Assembly: GCA_049514335.1 (NCBI GenBank)
Contig: JBEKVE010000072.1
Coordinates: 1 to 22,413 of the forward strand
Length of the DNA stretch: 22,413 nt
Direction: 5' to 3'
From: JBEKVE01 sp049514335
Lineage (GTDB): Bacteria; Actinomycetota; Acidimicrobiia; Acidimicrobiales; UBA8190
The notes under the pieces: model-generated
Told to the model about the DNA's origin: nothing
Seen by the model: the letters and a program-made list of their open reading frames with translations, nothing else
Databases searched by the model: none
Made by a program: the position numbers and the translations under genes
Shown: one piece after another, positions 14,181 to 21,092 of the stretch
How the letters are laid out: every line of letters starts with the position of its first letter
Position numbering within the stretch: position 1 is the first letter of the stretch

Positions 14181-14601
14181 GGGCGCCGCGCGCCCGCAGC
14201 ACCATGTCGGCCAGGGTGAAGGAGTCGAGGTGCTCGCGCATGTGCTCACCCACGTCGGACCACACCGTGAGGAGCACGCACTGGCCCTCGTGCTCGCACG
14301 CCCCGTTCTCGTGTGGACGGCCGAAGTCACCGGCCACGATGGGCCCGTCCACGGCGCTCACGATCTGTCCCAGGGTGATGTCGTGGGGCGGCCGGGCGAT
14401 CACGTAGCCCCCGCCCACGCCACGCTTGGAACGCACCAGCCCCGCGCCTTTGAGCGCCAGGAGGATCTGCTCCAGGTAGGGCTGGGGGAGCCCGGTGCGC
14501 TCGGCGATGTCGCGTACCGAGGTCGGGCCCTGGGTGTCGCCGTGCAGTGCCAACGACAGCAGGGCCCGGGACGCATAGTCACCGCGGGTCGAGACCTTCA
14601 C
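14155..14601 (-). CDS. Rrf2 family transcriptional regulator with reduced Fe-S ligand set
   Basis: This 148-residue protein has the Rrf2 winged helix at its N-terminus (MKVSTRGDYASRALLSLAL, VRDIAERTGLPQPYLEQILLALKGAGLVRSKRGVGGGY). The dimerisation helix carries only two cysteines, Cys102 and Cys108 (CEHEGQC), followed by VLLTVW. In E. coli IscR the ligands are three cysteines spaced 5-5 plus a histidine three residues after the last; here the first Cys and the His (a Leu) are missing. The protein may therefore bind a different cluster, use a thiol switch or sense another signal. The GTG start is preceded by TAGCAT 6 bases upstream. The divergent phosphodiesterase gene begins 88 bases away and is a possible target. 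No isc/suf genes are nearby. Confidence 0.9.
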   Translation of the reverse strand: MKVSTRGDYASRALLSLALHGDTQGPTSVRDIAERTGLPQPYLEQILLALKGAGLVRSKRGVGGGYVIARPPHDITLGQIVSAVDGPIVAGDFGRPHENGACEHEGQCVLLTVWSDVGEHMREHLDSFTLADMVLRARGAPAPARSLH

Positions 14602-14607
14602 ACTCCG

Positions 14608-14613
14608 ATGCTA
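14608..14613 (-). promoter_or_regulatory. Candidate -10 of a leaderless rrf2 transcript
   Basis: TAGCAT on the minus strand lies 6 bases before the GTG start (14601), without a Shine-Dalgarno sequence. No -35 was recognised. Confidence 0.45.
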
Positions 14614-14676
14614 CCCGTGAGGGTGCTCGCCCCCGGCTGACCGGGACCGGGGCACGGAGCACGTCGCCACCCTGGG

Positions 14677-14682
14677 TACAGT
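14677..14682 (+). promoter_or_regulatory. Candidate -10 of a leaderless phosphodiesterase transcript
   Basis: TACAGT lies 7 bases before ATG 14690, again with no ribosome-binding site. It selects ATG 14690 over the upstream in-frame GTG 14681, which overlaps the hexamer. Confidence 0.45.
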
Positions 14683-14689
14683 GCGCCTG

Positions 14690-15852
14690 ATGGGTGCGGC
14701 CGCCATGGGGGGAGACGACGGGTCGGTGCCCGGCGGGCTCCCCGTCCTCCCCGACTACGGCGGCGGGTGCCTGTCGTCGGTCGTGCCCGCGCTCTTCTCG
14801 GCGGCCGACGCCGGTGCCGGGACGGCGCCCACCGATCCGCCCCCCTGGCTGCCCGGGCCGGTGACGGGGGCGCGCCAGGTCGTCCTGCTCGTCCTGGACG
14901 GGCTCGGGTGGGAGCAGCTCCGGGCCTTCGCCGACCGGGCCCCGACCCTGGCCGGGGCGGCCGGCGGCCGGATCACCTCGGTCGCCCCCACCACCACGGC
15001 GACGGCGCTCACCTCGCTCACGACGGGGGCACCCCCCGCCGCCCACGGCGTGGTCGGCTACCGGGTGCGGGTCGGCGGCTCGGATACGGCGGGGTCGGCG
15101 CCGGCATCGCCGACGCAGCCGACCGGACCGGTCACGAGCGGCGCCGGGGACCCGTCGCCCCGTTCGGGGGACGAGCGGTGCCCGCCGTCACGCGTTCTGA
15201 GTTCGCCGCCACCGGGTTCACCGCCGCCCAGCTCGGTCACGCCCGCCTGGCGGGATGGTCGGTGCCCTCGGCCATCGTGGTGCGGGTGCGCCGCCTGCTG
15301 GCGGCGGGGGAGCCCTTCGTCTACGCCTACTACGAGGGCCTCGACAAAGTTGCCCACGAGCATGGTCTGGGCGAGTTCTACCAAGCCGAGCTGGCCGCCG
15401 CCGACCGGTTGGTGGCGGACCTCCTGGGCGTGCTGCCTCCCGGCGCGGTGCTCGTCCTCACCTCCGACCACGGCCAGGTGGAGGTGGGCAACGCCACCCG
15501 GCTGCTCGACCCGGCGGTGTTCGACACGGTGGAGCTGCTGTCGGGGGAGGGGCGGTTCCGGTGGCTGCACGTGCGGCCCGGGGCGCTCGACGACGCGCTG
15601 TCCGCCGCGCAGGGGGCGCACGGCGACGAGGCGTGGGTGCGCACCCTCGACGACGTGGTGGACGAGGGGTGGTTCGGTGGACCCCTCGCCCCCGAGGTGC
15701 GCCGGCGCCTGGGCGACGTGGCCCTGGTGGCGAGGGCTCCCGTGGCCTTCCTCGACCCGGCCGACACCGGGGAGTCGCGCCTCGTGGGGCGCCACGGCTC
15801 GCTCACGGCGGCGGAGATGTACGTGCCCCTGCTGGCCTGGGCCTCGTCCTGA
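14690..15852 (+). pseudogene. Type I phosphodiesterase/nucleotide pyrophosphatase (alkaline phosphatase superfamily), frameshifted
   Basis: Two halves of one protein lie in different frames. From ATG 14690 the first frame gives LLVLDGLGWEQL (a metal-binding Asp) and SVAPTTTATALTSLTTG (the Thr nucleophile), then AAHGVVGYRVRVGG near 15079. The match then fades into Ser/Pro/Thr-rich sequence. Further on a second frame gives PVAPFGGRAVPAVTRSEFAATGFT, then YYEGLDKVAHEHG, TSDHGQVEV and GRHGSLTAAEMYVPLLAW, the remaining metal ligands, ending at 15852. Both halves are needed for one active site, so the coding sequence is broken somewhere between about 15075 and 15160. The first frame stays open to 15904 by chance because stops are rare at this GC. 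A single-base assembly error is the main alternative to a real pseudogene. The usual LNVLRW-like segment is not recognisable in any frame, which hints at a small deletion as well. Confidence 0.75.
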
Positions 15853-15859
15853 CCACAGG

Positions 15860-15888
15860 ACCGGCTTGGCGGGCGCGCACCGGTTTGG
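15860..15888 (+). repeat. 10-bp direct repeat in the bpa promoter region
   Basis: ACCGGCTTGG (15860-15869) and ACCGGTTTGG (15879-15888) differ at one base and start 19 bases apart, close to two helical turns. The first copy contains the candidate -35, and the second abuts the -10, so the pair could be an operator. Confidence 0.6.
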
Positions 15889-15894
15889 GAGGAT
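15866..15894 (+). promoter_or_regulatory. Candidate bpa promoter
   Basis: TTGGCG (15866-15871) and GAGGAT (15889-15894) are 17 bases apart; the -10 differs from TANNNT at its first base. It ends 6 bases before ATG 15901, the spacing of a leaderless start. A Shine-Dalgarno reading of GGGAGG (15887-15892) is the alternative; it would place a normal ribosome-binding site 8 bases before the ATG. Confidence 0.35.
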
Positions 15895-15900
15895 CGCGCC

Positions 15901-16449
15901 ATGAACGGTGACGACGAGGTCCGCCCCCCCGACCCGGTGGAGACGGTCCTGCTGCGCCCCGGTGAGCGCCCGTCGGGTCTGGTGCGGCCCGGGGCAGGCG
16001 GTCCCGCCCCCGAGAACGCCGAGGGGGCGACCGAGGTCACCGAGTCGGTGGAGCAACCCGCCAAGGTCATGCGCATCGGGTCGATGGTGAAGCAGCTCCT
16101 CGACGAGGTGCGCGCCGCCGGCCTCGACGAGGCCAGCCGGACCCGCCTGCGCGAGATCTACGAGCAGTCGGTACGCGAGCTGGCCGGCGCGCTCAGCCCC
16201 GACCTGGCGGCCGAGCTCGATCGCATGGCCCTGCCCTTCGACGACGCCGGCGTGCCCTCGGAGGCGGAGCTGCGCGTCGCCCAGGCGCAGCTGGTGGGAT
16301 GGCTCGAGGGCCTGTTCCACGGCATCCAGGCCACGCTGCTGGCCCAGCAGATGGCGGCGCGGGCCCAACTCGACGAGATGCGGCAGCGGGGGCTTCCCCC
16401 CGGCCCCGGCAACGATGGGCCCGTGGCCCGCCCGGGGACCTACCTGTAA
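15901..16449 (+). CDS. bpa: Bacterial proteasome activator Bpa (PafE)
   Basis: Bpa forms a dodecameric ring that docks on the 20S proteasome and opens its gate without ATP, feeding unstructured substrates (for example the heat-shock repressor HspR in mycobacteria). The 182-residue protein has a disordered N-terminus (1 to about 50). The highly conserved core follows: VEQPAKVMRIGSMVKQLLDEV, then ALSPDLAAELDRMALPF and AQLVGWLEGLFHGIQATLLAQQMAARAQLDEMRQ, which form the four-helix bundle. It ends in GTYL, the HbYX-like tail that inserts into proteasome pockets (GQYL in mycobacteria). The gene implies a 20S proteasome encoded elsewhere. It lies between the broken phosphodiesterase and dnaE. Confidence 0.96.
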   Translation: MNGDDEVRPPDPVETVLLRPGERPSGLVRPGAGGPAPENAEGATEVTESVEQPAKVMRIGSMVKQLLDEVRAAGLDEASRTRLREIYEQSVRELAGALSPDLAAELDRMALPFDDAGVPSEAELRVAQAQLVGWLEGLFHGIQATLLAQQMAARAQLDEMRQRGLPPGPGNDGPVARPGTYL

Positions 16450-16453
16450 AGCC

Positions 16454-16462
16454 TGCTAACGT
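16454..16462 (+). promoter_or_regulatory. Candidate extended -10 promoter of dnaE
   Basis: TGCTAACGT just after the bpa stop matches an extended -10 (TGN-TAACGT). Initiation near 16469 would place the DnaA-box-like cluster in the transcribed leader. TAACTT at 16479-16484 is an alternative -10. No -35 is convincing. Confidence 0.35.
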
Positions 16463-16482
16463 CTGAATGACACAGATGTAAC

Positions 16483-16516
16483 TTCTCCACAGGGTGTGGA
16501 CAACGCCTGTGGAGGT
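16483..16516. promoter_or_regulatory. Cluster of three DnaA-box-like sites upstream of dnaE
   Basis: TTCTCCACA (16483-16491, plus strand) and TTGTCCACA (16503-16495, minus strand) face each other over 3 bases; the second is a perfect match to the high-GC actinobacterial DnaA box. A weaker third site, ACCTCCACA (16516-16508, minus strand), follows. The first two also form the perfect inverted repeat TCCACA-GGG-TGTGGA. They could let DnaA regulate dnaE. Confidence 0.55.
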
Positions 16517-16585
16517 CGGGGATCGGTGCTGACCGGGGACGGCGCCCACTTCGAGGACGGAGGCCGTCGAGGAGGACGGGGGCGC

Positions 16586-19500
16586 ATGGACCGCGGATCG
16601 TTCGCCCATCTGCACACCCATACCGAGTACTCCATGCTGGACGGTGCGTCCCGGCTGGACGAGCTCGTGGCAGCGGCCGCCGCCGACGGCCAGCCGGCGC
16701 TCGGCATCACCGACCACGGCAACATGTACGGGGTCCTCGACTTCTATGCCGCCTGCCGCAACGCCGGCATCAACCCGGTCATCGGCACCGAGGCGTACAT
16801 GGCCGCCGAGTCGCGTCACGAGCGTCCCGTGCGCCGTGGGCGCGTCGACGACACCGGCGGGGACGTGGGGGGAGGGGAGAAGCTCTACTACCACCTGACC
16901 CTGCTGGCCGAGACGACGCCGGGGTACCGCAACCTCCTCAAGCTGTCGTCGGCCGCCTATCTCGAGGGCTACTACTACAAGCCCCGCGTCGACTGGGAGC
17001 TGCTCGAGCGCCACCACGAGGGGATCATCGCCACCACCGGGTGCCTGGGCGGCGTGGTCCTCCAGGCGCTGTTGGCCGACGACGAGGAGCGGGCGCTCAA
17101 GCTGGCCGGGCGCCTCCAGGACACCTTCGGGCGCGACAACCTCTTCGTCGAGGTGCAGGACCACGGCCTGCCCGAGCAGAAGCGCACCAACCCGGCGTTG
17201 GTGCGCATCGCCCGCCAGCTGGGGGCCCCGCTCATCGCCACCAACGACAGCCACTACACCCACCGCGAGGACGCCGTGGCTCACGACGCCCTGCTGTGCG
17301 TGCAGACGGGGGCGCTCATCGAGGACCCCAAGCGCTTCAAGTTCGACGGGGAAGAGCACTACCTGAAGTCGGCGGCCGAGATGCGGGCGCTGTTCTCCGA
17401 GATCCCCGAGGCGTGCGACAGCACGCTGCAGATCGCCGAACGCGCCTCGGTGGAGATCGAGTTCGGCGTGAACGCGCTGCCCGAGTTCCCGGTGCCGGCC
17501 GAGTTCCGGGGGCGGACCTACGAGGAGCGCGCCGACGCCTACCTGCGCCACCTCACCCTGACCCACGGGACGGCGCGCTACGGCTCACCCTTGCCGAGCG
17601 CGGTGTCCGAGCGCATCGACTACGAGCTCGGCGTCATCGCCGGCATGGGGTTCTCCGCTTATTTCCTCGTGGTGTGGGACCTCATCCGCCACGCCCGCGA
17701 GAGCGGCATCCGGGTGGGCCCGGGCCGGGGGTCGGCGGCGGGGTGCTGCGTGGCCTACTGCCTCGGCATCGTCGATCTCGATCCCATCCGCTACGACCTG
17801 CTGTTCGAGCGCTTCCTCAACCCGGGCCGCAAGCAGATGCCCGACATCGACATGGACTTCGACGAGCGCTACCGGGCCGAGATGATCCGCTACGCCACCG
17901 ACCGGTACGGGGCTGACCGGGTGGCGCAGATCGTGACCTTCTCGACCATCAAGGCCCGGGCGGCGGTGCGCGACGCGGCGCGGGTGCTCGGGTACCCCTA
18001 CATCGTGGGGGACCGCATCGCCAAGGCCATGCCCCCGCTCATCATGGGACGCGACACCCCGCTGCGGGCGTGCCTCGACCGCGTCGAGGGCCACGAGGAC
18101 GGCTACGCCACGGCTCAGGGCCTGCGCGACATGTACGCCGACGACGAAGAGGCGCGCCGCGTCATCGACGTGGCCAAGGGGCTCGAGGGCCTGCGCCGCC
18201 AGGACGGCATCCACGCCGCCGCCGTGGTCATCACGAAGGAGCCGCTCACCGAGTACCTCCCCGTGCAGCGCAAGCCCGAGAGCGGGCAGAACCCCGCCGA
18301 GGCCCCCATCGTCACCCAGTACGAGATGCACGGCGTGGAGGAGCTCGGGCTCCTCAAGATGGACTTCCTCGGGCTCCGGAACCTGTCGGTGATCGAGCGG
18401 GCCCTCGACCTGATCGAGCGGACCCAGGGCGTGCGCCCGGACATAGACGCCGTGCCCCTGGACGACGAGCCGACGTTCGAGATGCTGCGCCGGGCCGAGA
18501 CCATCGGCGTCTTCCAGCTCGAGGGTGGCGCCATGCGCTCCACCTTGCGGGCGCTCGCCCCGACGTCGTTCAACGACGTGGCCGCCCTGGTGGCGCTGTA
18601 CCGGCCGGGGCCGATGGCGGCCAACATGCACCGCGACTACCCGGAGCTCAAGAACGGGCGCAAGGTCCTGTCCTACATCCACCCCGACATGGAGGCCATC
18701 CTCGGCGACACCTACGGGCTCATGCTGTACCAGGAGTCGATGATGCGGGTGGCCCAGAAGTTCGCCGGCTACACGCTCGAGGAAGCCGACAACCTCCGCA
18801 AGGCCTGTGGCAAGAAGAACCGCGTGCTCATCGCGGCGGAACGCGAGAAGTTCGTGGCGGGCTGCGACCAGCAGGGCTACGGATCGCAGCTCGGGACCGA
18901 GCTGTTCGACATCATCGAGCCCTTCGCCGACTACGCCTTCAACAAGTCGCACTCCTTCGGCTACGGGCTCGTGGCATACCAGACGGCGTGGCTGAAGGCG
19001 CACCACGCAATGGAGTACTTCGCCGCCCTGCTCACCTCGGTGAAGGACGACAAGGACAAGACCGCCGTGTACCTGGGCGAGTGCCGGGCGCTCGGCATCG
19101 AGGTCCTCGTGCCCGACGTCAACAGCTCCGCCGGTGAGTTCACGCCGCTCGTCGGCGACGACGGCACGCGGCGGATCGTCTTCGGGCTGGCGGCGGTGCG
19201 CAACGTGGGGGAGAGCCTCGTCGACCGGATCGTGGCCGAGCGCGACGCCAACGGGCCGTTCACCGACATCTACGACTTCTGCCAGCGCGTCGACCCGGTG
19301 GTGCTCAACAAGCGGACCATGGACTCACTCGTGAAGTCGGGCGCCTTCGACTCCCTCGGTCATCCCCGTCAGGGCCTGTGCCTCGTGCTCGAGGAGATCG
19401 TCGACCGCACCCTGGAGCGCCGGCGCGAGGAGCAGGCCGGCATCACCTCGCTGTTCGCCTCGCTGGAGGGCTTCGGCGAGGGCGACGGCACCGCCACGGT

Positions 19501-20185
19501 GGGCTACGGCGACCCCCGGGTGCCGGTGCCCGACACCGAGTTCACCAAGACCCAGCGCCTGGCGTTCGAGAAGGAGATGCTGGGCCTGTACGTGAGCGAC
19601 CACCCCCTGCGCGGCTTCGAGGGGGCGCTCGCCCGCCTCACCGACTGCTCCATCACCGAGCTCAAGGACCTCGACGACCCCGGTGTGGACGGCGCCAGCC
19701 GCGAGGGCCAGGTCCGCATCGTGGGCGGTGTCATCACCACCCTGGCGCGCCGCTACACCAAGCGGGGCGAGCTCATGGCCACGTTCGTCCTCGAGGACCT
19801 CCGGGCCTCCATCGAGGTGTTCGTCTTCCCCAAGGTGATGCAGGAGGTGGGGGCCCTGCTCGCCGACGACGCCGTGTTCGTGGTGCGCGGGCGGGTCGAC
19901 ACCCGCGACGACCAGGTCAAGCTGGTGTGCATGGAGGTCACCCGGCCCCAGCTGGCGGCGGACGGGGCCGGGGAGCTGCGGATCGAGCTGCCTCTGGGGG
20001 TGCTCACCGACCCCGTGGTGGACGGCCTCAAGGCGCTGCTGTCGGAGCACCCCGGGGACGAGCCCGTCTACCTCCACGTGGGCCAGACCGTGCTCCGGCT
20101 CCCCTCCGAATTCAACGTGAACAGCCGCCGTGGTCTGCTGGGTGAGCTCCGGGTCCTGCTCGGCCCCGGGGCCATCGTGGCCTGA
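16586..20185 (+). CDS. dnaE: DNA polymerase III subunit alpha (DnaE1-type)
   Basis: DnaE is the replicative polymerase subunit. ATG 16586 is selected by GGAGG (16571-16575), 10 bases upstream; the upstream GTG 16496 lies in the DnaA-box region and adds no conserved sequence. The 1,199-residue protein has the N-terminal PHP domain (about 1-290) with HLHTHTEYS (8-16), GITDHGN, TTGCLGG, EVQDHGLPEQ and NDSHY. The metal ligands appear intact, so the proofreading exonuclease known from the M. tuberculosis DnaE1 PHP domain may be active. The catalytic palm motif is PDIDMDFDERYR (Asp420, Asp422), with the third Asp at about 593 in KMDFLGLRNL. Next come VFQLEGGAMR, helix-hairpin-helix sequence and a C-terminal OB fold (about 1040-1120, VRIVGGVITTLARRYTKRG). 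Length and motifs fit DnaE1 rather than the mutagenic DnaE2. Confidence 0.98.
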   Translation: MDRGSFAHLHTHTEYSMLDGASRLDELVAAAAADGQPALGITDHGNMYGVLDFYAACRNAGINPVIGTEAYMAAESRHERPVRRGRVDDTGGDVGGGEKLYYHLTLLAETTPGYRNLLKLSSAAYLEGYYYKPRVDWELLERHHEGIIATTGCLGGVVLQALLADDEERALKLAGRLQDTFGRDNLFVEVQDHGLPEQKRTNPALVRIARQLGAPLIATNDSHYTHREDAVAHDALLCVQTGALIEDPKRFKFDGEEHYLKSAAEMRALFSEIPEACDSTLQIAERASVEIEFGVNALPEFPVPAEFRGRTYEERADAYLRHLTLTHGTARYGSPLPSAVSERIDYELGVIAGMGFSAYFLVVWDLIRHARESGIRVGPGRGSAAGCCVAYCLGIVDLDPIRYDLLFERFLNPGRKQMPDIDMDFDERYRAEMIRYATDRYGADRVAQIVTFSTIKARAAVRDAARVLGYPYIVGDRIAKAMPPLIMGRDTPLRACLDRVEGHEDGYATAQGLRDMYADDEEARRVIDVAKGLEGLRRQDGIHAAAVVITKEPLTEYLPVQRKPESGQNPAEAPIVTQYEMHGVEELGLLKMDFLGLRNLSVIERALDLIERTQGVRPDIDAVPLDDEPTFEMLRRAETIGVFQLEGGAMRSTLRALAPTSFNDVAALVALYRPGPMAANMHRDYPELKNGRKVLSYIHPDMEAILGDTYGLMLYQESMMRVAQKFAGYTLEEADNLRKACGKKNRVLIAAEREKFVAGCDQQGYGSQLGTELFDIIEPFADYAFNKSHSFGYGLVAYQTAWLKAHHAMEYFAALLTSVKDDKDKTAVYLGECRALGIEVLVPDVNSSAGEFTPLVGDDGTRRIVFGLAAVRNVGESLVDRIVAERDANGPFTDIYDFCQRVDPVVLNKRTMDSLVKSGAFDSLGHPRQGLCLVLEEIVDRTLERRREEQAGITSLFASLEGFGEGDGTATVGYGDPRVPVPDTEFTKTQRLAFEKEMLGLYVSDHPLRGFEGALARLTDCSITELKDLDDPGVDGASREGQVRIVGGVITTLARRYTKRGELMATFVLEDLRASIEVFVFPKVMQEVGALLADDAVFVVRGRVDTRDDQVKLVCMEVTRPQLAADGAGELRIELPLGVLTDPVVDGLKALLSEHPGDEPVYLHVGQTVLRLPSEFNVNSRRGLLGELRVLLGPGAIVA

Positions 20186-20196
20186 ATCCCGGTCCC

Positions 20197-20218
20197 CCCG
20201 CCCCTTTGCAGGGGTGGG
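20197..20218 (+). terminator. Hairpin downstream of dnaE
   Basis: Starting 12 bases after the stop, CCCGCCCCT pairs with AGGGGTGGG (one G-U pair) around TTGC, a 9-bp stem at 20197-20218. It lacks a T-run, as is common for terminators in high-GC actinobacteria. Confidence 0.5.
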
Positions 20219-20276
20219 CGACCAGGTCAGACCGGGTTTCACCGGCGTCGAGTGGGCCTGGTGCGCTCGCGTCCCG

Positions 20277-20282
20277 TATCCT
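20277..20282 (+). promoter_or_regulatory. Weak -10 candidate for the 20375 gene
   Basis: TATCCT in the 189-base gap after dnaE resembles a -10. No good -35 lies 16-19 bases before it. It would give a leader of about 85 bases. Apart from the dnaE hairpin I see nothing else in this gap. Confidence 0.3.
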
Positions 20283-20374
20283 GGTGTTACCCCGTAGCCG
20301 CCGCCGACCGGCCTTGCCTTGGTCTACGCCGCTCCGGGGGCTGTCGGAAGAGCTGGACGAGCACGGAGCAGGCC

Positions 20375-21061
20375 ATGCCGCTTGATGTCGGGACAAAGGA
20401 CTGCACAGCACTGAGCGACGCCGAGCTGGGCGAGATGGCGGACCTGTGCGTCGACCGCGAGCCGGGATTCGACATCGGGTTTCTGTCCAAGCAGTGCGAG
20501 GAATGGGTGCTCATCAGCCTCGTGCGCGAGGGCAGCAAGCTCCGGGGCTACTCCTTCTCCACGCTGGAGCGCATCGGGGGGACCCCTTCGCTGCTCGTGG
20601 GCGTGGCCACCGTGGACCGCACGGCCAAGGCCGAGCAGTCGCTGCGCCTGCTGCTCGGTGACCAGTACCGCCGGGCGCTGTTGGCCTTCCCCGACGAGGA
20701 CGTGCTGGTGGGGACCCGCCTGGCGAGCTGCGAGGCCTACCAGTGCTTCGCCGGCCTGGCCGACGTCGTGCCCCGCCCGGACCACAAGGCGTCGGGCGAG
20801 GAGCGGGCCTGGGGCCGCAGGCTGGCCAAGCGTTTCGGCGCCGAGGGCCGCATCGACGACCGGACCTTCGTCCTGGCCGGCGACGGCTCGACCACGGGCG
20901 CGCTCGACCTGGCCGGGCCCAAGGTGCGCGCCGCCGACGCCGAGGTGGCCGGCCTGTTCGAGAGCCTCGACCTCGGGCGCGGCGACCGCCTGGTCGCCTT
21001 CGGGTGGGCCATGGCCGAGGACCTCGCCTCCAACCGTCTCGCCTCGGGCAAGCTCCGCTGA
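20375..21061 (+). CDS. Conserved-looking protein of unknown function (228 aa, possibly GNAT-like)
   Basis: I do not recognise this protein. ATG 20375 has GGAG 6 bases upstream (20365-20368). It is acidic, lacks signal peptide or transmembrane segments and is probably cytoplasmic. The N-terminal half alternates helix and strand: LSDAELGEMADLCVDRE, then WVLISLVREGSKLRGYSFSTLERIGGTPSLLVGVATVDR, then a helix SLRLLLGDQYRRALLAFPDEDVLV. This order resembles the core of a GNAT acetyltransferase, but the acetyl-CoA pyrophosphate loop is not clear. Two Cys lie close together in SCEAYQCF. An acidic C-terminus follows. Codon use matches neighbouring genes. It may be a helper of, or a bystander to, dnaE; a hairpin separates them. 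Confidence 0.75.
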   Translation: MPLDVGTKDCTALSDAELGEMADLCVDREPGFDIGFLSKQCEEWVLISLVREGSKLRGYSFSTLERIGGTPSLLVGVATVDRTAKAEQSLRLLLGDQYRRALLAFPDEDVLVGTRLASCEAYQCFAGLADVVPRPDHKASGEERAWGRRLAKRFGAEGRIDDRTFVLAGDGSTTGALDLAGPKVRAADAEVAGLFESLDLGRGDRLVAFGWAMAEDLASNRLASGKLR

Positions 21062-21062
21062 T

Positions 21063-21087
21063 CAGGGCGCCGCGTGGCGGCGCCCTG
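21063..21087. terminator. Perfect 11-bp bidirectional hairpin between convergent genes
   Basis: CAGGGCGCCGC (21063-21073) pairs with GCGGCGCCCTG (21077-21087), with a GTG loop, in the 31 bases between the two convergent stop codons. It is symmetric and GC-only at the base, so it should act on both strands; no T-run follows. Confidence 0.75.
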
Positions 21088-21092
21088 TCAGG

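Noticed and set aside
15062..15904. Single continuous 400-residue phosphodiesterase ORF to 15904
   Set aside because: After about residue 130 the frame becomes Ser/Pro/Trp/Cys-rich nonsense, while the conserved catalytic motifs lie in another frame.
16496..16585. Upstream in-frame GTG (16496) as the dnaE start
   Set aside because: It falls inside a DnaA-box-like site, has no ribosome-binding site, and the added residues are low complexity without family similarity. ATG 16586 has GGAGG upstream.
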